The notes under the pieces were generated by a model that saw nothing but the letters and a program-made list of their open reading frames with translations, was not told the origin of the DNA and made no database searches. A DNA stretch of 64,000 nucleotides, from positions 1-64,000 of the forward strand of contig JANQPL010000014.1 in assembly GCA_028289425.1 (NCBI GenBank), given 5' to 3'. Both the position numbers and the translations under genes were made by a program. How positions within the stretch are numbered: the first letter of the stretch is position 1; every line of letters begins with the position of its first letter. This DNA comes from Alphaproteobacteria bacterium (GTDB lineage Bacteria > Pseudomonadota > Alphaproteobacteria > JANQMY01). Shown here one piece after another: positions 58,014-64,000 of this stretch.

Positions 58014-58715
58014 TTAAGGAGATTCAAAAAAGTTGGCGCACCACTTTGAGAACAAATCTGCGTCGAGTTGCTCCGTATCATCAGTTCGAAGCGTCGCGTC
58101 TATTGCAGGGTCGTGTTCAAGCAATTTTTCCAAGTACAGAAGGTCGATTTCGGGATGCATTTGTGTCGAGAGAATCTGGCTTCCCTTGACCACCAATGCA
58201 TTTCTAGCGCCCCTGCAGTCTGCGAGGCACTCAAGGTCTTCTGGCAACTCGACGACTTCCTCATTATGCAATGCCGTCAAGTTGAGATTTTTCCTCGGTT
58301 GCATATATTCTTTGTACTGTTTTATGATTAACTTTCGGGAGCCTATGTTCCATCCACTTTCTGCTTTCGCTACAACTCCCCCTAGTGCCTTACATATAAC
58401 TTGGTGACCAAAACAGATCCCTAGCATCTTGACTGAATTCTGATCGCAGTAGTTCACTATACTACAAAGGTCTTGCACACTGGCGGTGTTCGAGTTCACT
58501 GAACGGGGACTTCCGGTAATTATAATTCCTCGATAGTCAGGCAAACTTTTTGGTCGCTCCCCTGAGGAGACGTCAAAAAGATCGAGTCTTTCCGAAAATT
58601 TCGTGTCTCCAAAGAAATCCCTAAAGCGATCAAAGTCTTGAGGGAACTGAGGACCCAGCCCCTCTATGTGCTCATTAAAAGATTGGAGCACTGCAATTCT
58701 TTCATGACTTCTCAC
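58014..58715 (-). CDS. Class I glutamine amidotransferase-like hydrolase
   Basis: 233 residues, GATase1 fold. The catalytic triad is complete: C101 in GICFGHQV, H187 and E189 in TQMHPEIDL. It opens with HERIAVLQSF and TGSPRSVNSN. There is no synthetase domain. In gamma-glutamyl amine pathways (Puu) a class I amidotransferase-fold protein (PuuD) hydrolyses the gamma-glutamyl bond, and this protein sits 22 bases after a glutamine-synthetase-like ligase. Start is GTG 58715, without a strong RBS. Confidence 0.82.
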   Translation of the reverse strand: MRSHERIAVLQSFNEHIEGLGPQFPQDFDRFRDFFGDTKFSERLDLFDVSSGERPKSLPDYRGIIITGSPRSVNSNTASVQDLCSIVNYCDQNSVKMLGICFGHQVICKALGGVVAKAESGWNIGSRKLIIKQYKEYMQPRKNLNLTALHNEEVVELPEDLECLADCRGARNALVVKGSQILSTQMHPEIDLLYLEKLLEHDPAIDATLRTDDTEQLDADLFSKWCANFFESP

Positions 58716-58737
58716 ACCACAGGACCCTAGTTCTTAT

Positions 58738-59829
58738 TCACAACAACTGCGCTAACCCACGTTTAGTTATTAGTGACCAATTAAGGGCGGAAAGGTCGGC
58801 TTCGTTGTATCTTTTGCAAGCTTCTTCAAACGTGTTGGACAGTTTTATGGTTCCCGACATTTTGTTGGCACCCTTGTAAAACGTAATTCCATGAACTCCA
58901 CTTGCGATCAAACTGGTCAGTATACTGTATACGTTGGCGGTGTTGTCGGGTATTCTAAACTCGAACCTTTGGTCTCGTTTCACATGTCTAATTGCTGCGT
59001 TTCGTGTCTCATCGGATACACCGGCGGCTAATTCGAGCCACGTATTTTTCATTCCCTCATCATGAAGCCGATCGTAAGAGCCAACTGACGGACAATAGAT
59101 AAGTTGGCAACGGTTGCACCAACTTATTACTCCGTTGGCAAATTTTTTTGAGCACTCTGGGTTTGATGCGTTGGGTAACCAATTCTCTGACACGCTGAAA
59201 TTCACATGTAGCCCGCTGCCGAATTGACCAACACTCGGTTTTGGTGAAAAATCAATCTTCAGCTGGTGCTTCCGCGCAATCACTGACAATATAGCTTTAG
59301 AGATAACAAGATTTGCAGCTGCAGAATAGGGGTCAGTCGCGGTAAAGCTAACTTCAAATTGGTGAACACCTCCCTCTGCGTGAAATGTCTCGACACCCAA
59401 TTGCAGCTCTTCGGCGTTTGCCAGAAAATCTGAGATGGTCTCACTGACTTCAAATTGACGATCTAACTTGTATGCATGAACTCCGGGGGGATCTCGGTCT
59501 TTTTTCCCTGAACTCGGAAACAAATAAAACTCAAGCTCAAGGCCTATTCGTACATCAATGCCGAGCAAATCAAGTTTCCCAATCTGGTCTAACAAGGCGG
59601 ACTTGGGACAGAATGGCGTTTCGGACACACAAGAGACCAATTCCGTATTGGGAAATAATGATGTGGACCTTTTGTGTAGTCCATCGGAACGAATGCGAAA
59701 GTCTCGGTCTTTTTCAGACAGCCCCAAGCGATCTACGGAAGATGGTGTGAGGTAAACTTCATCTGTCGACTTAGACGTTAATTTGCCGATTGCATCGCCA
59801 GATCCATTGACAGCCCAAAATAGTCTCAT
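58738..59829 (-). CDS. Glutamine-synthetase-like gamma-glutamyl ligase
   Basis: 363 residues. GS catalytic-domain motifs are present: GLELEFYLF (98-100, Glu ligands), EGGVHQFEVSF (152, 159), GSGLHVNFS (His), and FEFRIPDNTANVYSILTSLIASGVHGI. The N-terminal beta-grasp domain is shorter and diverged. True GS is about 450 residues or more. It is nearer to the PuuA/GlnA3-like amine ligases, which glutamylate amines with ATP. Directly follows SDR, followed by the GATase: an ATP-dependent gamma-glutamylation and its reversal. Confidence 0.8.
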   Translation of the reverse strand: MRLFWAVNGSGDAIGKLTSKSTDEVYLTPSSVDRLGLSEKDRDFRIRSDGLHKRSTSLFPNTELVSCVSETPFCPKSALLDQIGKLDLLGIDVRIGLELEFYLFPSSGKKDRDPPGVHAYKLDRQFEVSETISDFLANAEELQLGVETFHAEGGVHQFEVSFTATDPYSAAANLVISKAILSVIARKHQLKIDFSPKPSVGQFGSGLHVNFSVSENWLPNASNPECSKKFANGVISWCNRCQLIYCPSVGSYDRLHDEGMKNTWLELAAGVSDETRNAAIRHVKRDQRFEFRIPDNTANVYSILTSLIASGVHGITFYKGANKMSGTIKLSNTFEEACKRYNEADLSALNWSLITKRGLAQLL

Positions 59830-59830
59830 G

Positions 59831-60559
59831 CTAACAATATGTAACTTTGTACACTTGTTTTAGCGGAAGTACATTTAATTTGTGCACGAATAAACTTTTG
59901 TACGAGGACAAAGAAAAACATAAATCGGCGAGTTCGCTAGTTGCAATCAATGCGCCGTCTGACTCGGATACAACGCGTTCTGGATCGGCGTCGTATTGGT
60001 GGGAATGGCTCGATACGTCAGCCGGGCTTACGATTACGACCCGGCAATGTCCAAGGTTGTCTTTTTGGAGGGCGACCGCAAATCCCTCGATAGCCTTTTT
60101 TGCTGCAATAAAACTCGCGAGTCCGGGGTTCTCGGGAAACCCCCAATCAGCAGATACTTGGTAAACTAAAGGCGAGATGCTGCTATTACGCAAAACTATT
60201 TTGGTAAGATTTATCGCTCCGAGGACTCCAGCTTCAAAGAGATTTGCTGTCTCTTCAATTTCAGTATCAACAGCAGCCCCCTCAACATAACCGAATGCAC
60301 CGCTCCAAAGCACGTCAATCAGTCCGTTTGCCTTCACAAACTTCTCAATATTGCGATTGACAAGATCGAAGTCTCTAATATCCACATCTATGGTTGTTGA
60401 TGTACCACCGAGCTTGGTAATATCCGATGCGGTTTGTTCGAGGCCATCTCGGTTTCTCGCCAAAAGTCCCACGTGATAGCCTTCGCTTCCAAATCTCACT
60501 GCTATAGCGCGACCAATTCCGTAACTGGCGCCAGAAACAACAATATTCTTCGCACTCAT
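59831..60559 (-). CDS. SDR-family protein with Phe in place of the catalytic Tyr
   Basis: 242 residues from ATG 60559, with AGGAAGG upstream (a longer start would overlap the FAD gene). Rossmann nucleotide site SGASYGIG (9-16). The catalytic Ser136 (VSADWG) is present, as is Lys154, but the Tyr of YxxxK is Phe150 (ASFIAAKKAIEGF), and the NNAG motif reads WSGAFG. This should weaken or abolish standard SDR redox chemistry. It may have a changed reaction or a structural role. In the same operon as the oxidase and ligase. Confidence 0.82.
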   Translation of the reverse strand: MSAKNIVVSGASYGIGRAIAVRFGSEGYHVGLLARNRDGLEQTASDITKLGGTSTTIDVDIRDFDLVNRNIEKFVKANGLIDVLWSGAFGYVEGAAVDTEIEETANLFEAGVLGAINLTKIVLRNSSISPLVYQVSADWGFPENPGLASFIAAKKAIEGFAVALQKDNLGHCRVVIVSPADVSSHSHQYDADPERVVSESDGALIATSELADLCFSLSSYKSLFVHKLNVLPLKQVYKVTYC

Positions 60560-60609
60560 TTTATGCCTTCCTTTTTGATTGAGCAGCCGTGAGATTCTAC
60601 CAATTGACA

Positions 60610-62082
60610 TTAAGCCGTCGCTATATTTTCAAGAATAGCTTGGGCACCGAGATAGCCAGCGACTCCAGACACTAACCCACCACCATTTGCACTCGGTCCA
60701 CAGTTCGTTAGGTTCGGAACACTCTCTATGCTTGCCAGGGCATTTCGCCTGTCTAATATGCAAGAATTCAAGAAGCGCCCATGATCTACATTACCTCTTG
60801 AAAGCAGGAAGTGAGATTCAAGGTCAACCGGATCCATAAGGCGAGCTTCTTGTACGACATTGTCATTTGACAAATCAGCCAATATCGAGTCGGTAACTTG
60901 TTTGCCGCATGCCCTTCTTCTTTCATCCGACATTGCGGCCAATATCGAATAGCAACTGTACATTACATAAATAGAGTGAAGGTACGTATCGCAGTCTTTG
61001 CCATGAAAAGCCTGCTCACAAAAGACCTCGAAATACGGGTTCCGTGAATGCCCGTGTTCGAGAGCCGAAAGATAGGAACTATGCATTTCTTCAATTGTGA
61101 GGGGACGAACAATCATGGTGTCGCTCAACGCATCTCCCTTGGCGCCCTTAAACTGGAGCGGTTCCGTCGCAACAACAAGCAACTTAGAACAACCGCCGTC
61201 CTGCATGTGTGAACTCCAGTCCCGATAGGGACTACTCTCTTGTTCCATGAGATTTTCAATTCCAAGAAGACGGAGTAAGATCGGTAAACTTACCGTCGTA
61301 GCAAAATAGTCCGCGTTAACTTCCCGTCCATCCTTCAAACGAGCCGCGACGATTTTGTCACCGATTCGTTGAAGGCCAACGACTTCCGCGTTCGGTGTTA
61401 GTACGCACCCTCTCCCGATTGCGATTTTTGCAAGTGCGGAAGTAACTGCGCCCATCCCCTTTCTTGGCGATGACCAAGATCCAAAGTAATCGTTGGCACA
61501 TGCAAGATACAGGACTGCTACCGCTGACCCCGGTTCATATGGGCTGTGAAAGGACAAAACCTTTCCAGCCAATGCCATCGCTTTCGATGCCTCATTGTCA
61601 CCAAAATAAAACTCGAGCAGCTCAGAGATGGACCCGTCCAAAAATAACAAGCCACTCCTTAGTTTTAGCGCTCTAACATCAGTTCTTAACTTCTCGATTG
61701 TCGTCGTAGAATCTAAGAGGTGCCTCCGAAACACTGACGCGGCTTTCCGAAGATCTCCCATGTAAGTCGGCCAAGAATCGAAAGTTTCAATTGGCGCACC
61801 TGTCATCCCAGGTAAACGCCGTATAAACTCGCATTCTCGAGCTGCCGATTTGAGGTCAAGCTTGTCCAATTCTATGCCAGTCGCAGAAATCACTTCTTCG
61901 AAAAGCATAAAAAGGTGATTAGCGCCCCAATTGAATGAGAAGCCAAGCTCATTGTCTGGAGCTGCGGCTCCGCCAAATCTTTCCTTGCTTTCCAATACAA
62001 CCACTCGATGACCCGCGGTCTGAAGGATAATGGCTGCAACCAACCCATTGTGTCCCCCACCTATAATTGCGATTTCGGCCAT
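60610..62082 (-). CDS. FAD-dependent oxidoreductase (CrtI/PYROXD2-like)
   Basis: 490 residues. N-terminal FAD-binding GxGxxG as IIGGGHNGLVAAIILQTAG, the second motif VVLESKERFGGAAA, and the C-terminal flavin-contacting segment NCGPSANGGGLVSGVAGYLGA. The sequence class is that of phytoene-desaturase-like flavin amine/carotenoid oxidoreductases. Substrate unknown. With the GS-like ligase and hydrolase it could play the role of PuuB, oxidising a gamma-glutamyl amine. Its stop lies 51 bases before the SDR start. Confidence 0.85.
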   Translation of the reverse strand: MAEIAIIGGGHNGLVAAIILQTAGHRVVVLESKERFGGAAAPDNELGFSFNWGANHLFMLFEEVISATGIELDKLDLKSAARECEFIRRLPGMTGAPIETFDSWPTYMGDLRKAASVFRRHLLDSTTTIEKLRTDVRALKLRSGLLFLDGSISELLEFYFGDNEASKAMALAGKVLSFHSPYEPGSAVAVLYLACANDYFGSWSSPRKGMGAVTSALAKIAIGRGCVLTPNAEVVGLQRIGDKIVAARLKDGREVNADYFATTVSLPILLRLLGIENLMEQESSPYRDWSSHMQDGGCSKLLVVATEPLQFKGAKGDALSDTMIVRPLTIEEMHSSYLSALEHGHSRNPYFEVFCEQAFHGKDCDTYLHSIYVMYSCYSILAAMSDERRRACGKQVTDSILADLSNDNVVQEARLMDPVDLESHFLLSRGNVDHGRFLNSCILDRRNALASIESVPNLTNCGPSANGGGLVSGVAGYLGAQAILENIATA

Positions 62083-62886
62083 TCATTTAGCCGCATCTGA
62101 TGAGTGATGATCCACAACGGTGTCCAGGTCGATCGGTGTTCCGATTGCCTTTACCGTCGATACCAATCGATATGAATAATCCACGCCAAGCTTTACAAAG
62201 TAGTCTAATTCATTCAGGTCATTTGGTACATTCATGTAACCGGTCGCCGAACTCTCTTCGCGACCGAATGGATCGAACACACAAGTGTCGTGAGTGGAGA
62301 GAAGCTGAAAAAGGTGCCGCTCAGAAATCTCTATTGCGTGCACTCTGTCTGGATGTGAAACCATGTTTCGTATTGATTTAATCTTTTCTCGCGATAGGTG
62401 GTCCTCTGGAATGACATAGTAGTAATGAACCCCCCGTGAGGTATTCGCTTCTATAACTGGAGCAAAGAGGTTCTTGTCTAATTCTCCACCCAGGTAGGAC
62501 GACACGATCCAAACCTCTTCCTTCGGCATCTGAAGCTCGCGTGTAACCAAGTCTTTGGTTGTGATGACCCAGTCAGGATCTTGAAACACTTGGAACACGT
62601 CCATCCTATTCTCAAAGGTGGAGAAACTAAGTTGCATCGAAGAAACGGCTTCCCGAACCGCGTTCACTGTGGCTGCTTGTTGCCGCGCGACTGACCGATC
62701 AATTGACGGTTTGATAAAAGCCAGTCCAGCGACAAACGAAAGCCCGACAAAAATTGAAACGATCAAAAAAGATATCCCCAAGTGAATTGGGCTTAGGAGG
62801 CTGGTTAGAAAGCCAATTGCGAATCCGCCGCCAACTGCCAACAACGAAAGCACAAGAATCACAATTCCCGGATCAAGCTTTCTCAT
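62083..62886 (-). CDS. Hypothetical membrane-anchored protein, first gene of the operon
   Basis: 267 residues from ATG 62886 (a TTG at 62922 is possible). Two membrane helices near the N-terminus (GIVILVLSLLAVGGGFAIGFL and ISFLIVSIFVGLSFVAGLAFI), then a cytoplasmic helical/linker region and a domain with EVWIVSSYLGGELDKNLFAPVIEA, GVHYYYVIPEDHLS and TCVFDPFG. That last domain has a phospholipase-D-like look but I cannot identify HxK motifs. A role as sensor or anchor is inference. The stop codon abuts the FAD gene start. Confidence 0.62.
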   Translation of the reverse strand: MRKLDPGIVILVLSLLAVGGGFAIGFLTSLLSPIHLGISFLIVSIFVGLSFVAGLAFIKPSIDRSVARQQAATVNAVREAVSSMQLSFSTFENRMDVFQVFQDPDWVITTKDLVTRELQMPKEEVWIVSSYLGGELDKNLFAPVIEANTSRGVHYYYVIPEDHLSREKIKSIRNMVSHPDRVHAIEISERHLFQLLSTHDTCVFDPFGREESSATGYMNVPNDLNELDYFVKLGVDYSYRLVSTVKAIGTPIDLDTVVDHHSSDAAK

Positions 62887-63521
62887 CACATCGTCTTTTC
62901 GAATGGGAAATTTGAGTGTCAACGAATTGTCAGGATAATGAGCAAAAGGCTCTGCAAATGTTTAGTTCTCATCTCGGCAGCAGCGTCTGATTCATGGATT
63001 CTGGTGAATTCCTTGCCGTTTTCGTGTTTGGTTTCGCGACGCGTCTCATACCTGTTTTGTCAGCACTACCTCGTAGCAATCGAGGCGGTTAGGATTATCT
63101 TGACTCCAGCCATTTGCAGGTTGCTTCACAAACGGAACGACAACCTGCCCGTATGTATGATTGTATCTCACTCACAAATACAATTTAATGTCAGTTCTTA
63201 TCTGATTCAATACAACAACGCGAATGAAGGGCTGGATACACCTCAACTCAGACGCTGACGTTGTCAATATGGAAGCGGCCGCAGCTTCAAGTACCTCATA
63301 GCGTGCGTTGTGTTCAACATATCGCGCCGTTTGGCTGCTAGATTGCTATGTTCTCTAACGTTCACTTTTCAGCCAACTGTAGTAGCAAACTTTGGGTCGA
63401 AGCCTTCTTCCGATCATTGGGGTGTCCGTCGAAAACTAAACCTCAATCTCGACCAGCAATACAAAGCGCTTATTGTTGTTGGTCTGGCATCCCATTCCTC
63501 GGACTAACTCCGACTCGCAGA
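62887..63521. other. Intergenic region upstream of the operon
   Basis: About 635 bases that must contain the promoter of the minus-strand operon. AT-rich stretches occur near 63170-63200. I could not choose a promoter. No gene supported. Confidence 0.35.
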
Positions 63522-63947
63522 TCACCGGTGTCTAATAAAATGTAGCGTTTCTCGAACTGCGCGCAGATTGGGAATTCCATCAAGACTAATTTCAGCATGA
63601 TCGACATTTGCTGCAGACGAAACTGAAATACTCCCTACACCCATTATTCTCTCTAATAAGTTTTGTTTGATCCTCACATCACGGACATCTTTAGCATGTA
63701 TGTCGTTGGTGCGCTTCGGGAATATCCCCTTACGGAGCGTTACAGACTCGTCAGTGATGACCAATCGTACGGATTTCACCTTTAGATACCAAATTAAAAG
63801 TATAACCCCTCCCAATCCGAAAACAGGAACTAGGGCAACCGATACCAAGAACGACAACGGCGTCCTTCGAAGCACTGTGGGATTACGACTGTACAAAACT
63901 TCATTAGCGTCTATTTCCTGCGACCGATCGACTATCGCGATTGTCAT
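63522..63947 (-). CDS. PH-domain membrane protein
   Basis: 141 residues. One hydrophobic hairpin (LSFLVSVALVPVFGLGGVILLIWYL, about 30-55) precedes a bacterial PH-type domain (DUF304 family) with RLVITDESVTLRKGIFPKRT and LERIMGVGSISVSSAANVDH. ATG 63947 follows AGAGGTC closely. Function unknown; often membrane-associated. Upstream (63948-64000) only its promoter region is visible. Confidence 0.8.
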   Translation of the reverse strand: MTIAIVDRSQEIDANEVLYSRNPTVLRRTPLSFLVSVALVPVFGLGGVILLIWYLKVKSVRLVITDESVTLRKGIFPKRTNDIHAKDVRDVRIKQNLLERIMGVGSISVSSAANVDHAEISLDGIPNLRAVRETLHFIRHR

Positions 63948-64000
63948 CTAGACCTCTGAGCATCTGTGGGGCCACGCACCAATCAATTAGATTTGTGTGG

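Overview
The window is a piece of an alphaproteobacterial chromosome. The left edge holds the 5' end of a 16S rRNA gene read on the minus strand, with an alphaproteobacterial start. The gene order prfA-prmC-DUF4167-clpB and the set ispG, rodZ, ptsP, lysC, ubiG, grxC, comF, argJ, secA also fit that class, possibly near Parvibaculales/Rhizobiales. The genus cannot be fixed from this sequence.

Region 1 (1-29.3 kb) is housekeeping DNA, GC-rich and densely coded: the rrn promoter and boxA, an M23 peptidase, murI, clpB with a candidate heat-shock promoter, translation termination (prfA, prmC), isoprenoid synthesis (ispG), cell shape (rodZ), nitrogen PTS (ptsP), lysC, ubiG, a nitrilase-family amidase with grxC and comF, a lone Flp pilin, a Nudix hydrolase, argJ, secA and a Rieske oxygenase. 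Two palindromic intergenic repeats and a 37-codon small gene lie between them.

Region 2 (29.4-43.3 kb) is an integrated island bounded by tRNA-Arg(CCU) sequences. A 3' tRNA fragment at 29.48 kb and a complete tRNA at 43.22-43.30 kb form direct repeats. A 5' tRNA fragment in the opposite orientation at 31.43 kb sits just before a frameshifted tyrosine integrase. Inside are a translationally coupled pair (membrane-anchored dCTP-deaminase/dUTPase-like protein plus ThyX) and a five-gene minus-strand operon: type III-like Res, an orphan, Mod, a zinc-ribbon protein and a RelE-like/UvrD helicase. Both look like anti-phage or nucleotide-pool systems.

Region 3 (43.3-48.8 kb) is a second mobile segment: an AlpA-like HTH gene and a primase/SF3 helicase whose reading frame breaks at an A9 run forming a dnaX-type slippery site. 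It then carries a possible nuclease gene divergent from a controller (C) protein gene. A 35-bp operator resembling the Esp1396I C-box precedes the C gene, and a second, better-matching copy lies 7 kb away upstream of a lipoprotein gene.

Region 4 (49-64 kb) holds envelope genes (IalB-like protein, TIGR03032-like protein, a large autotransporter, a lipoprotein). It ends with the most unusual cluster: a minus-strand operon encoding a membrane protein, a CrtI-like FAD oxidoreductase, an SDR-fold protein lacking the catalytic Tyr, a short glutamine-synthetase-like ligase, a class I glutamine amidotransferase and a small AdoMet-decarboxylase-like protein. It converges on a radical SAM gene. The set resembles a gamma-glutamyl (Puu-like) amine pathway joined to AdoMet chemistry. 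I do not recognise it as a described system. A PH-domain membrane protein closes the window.
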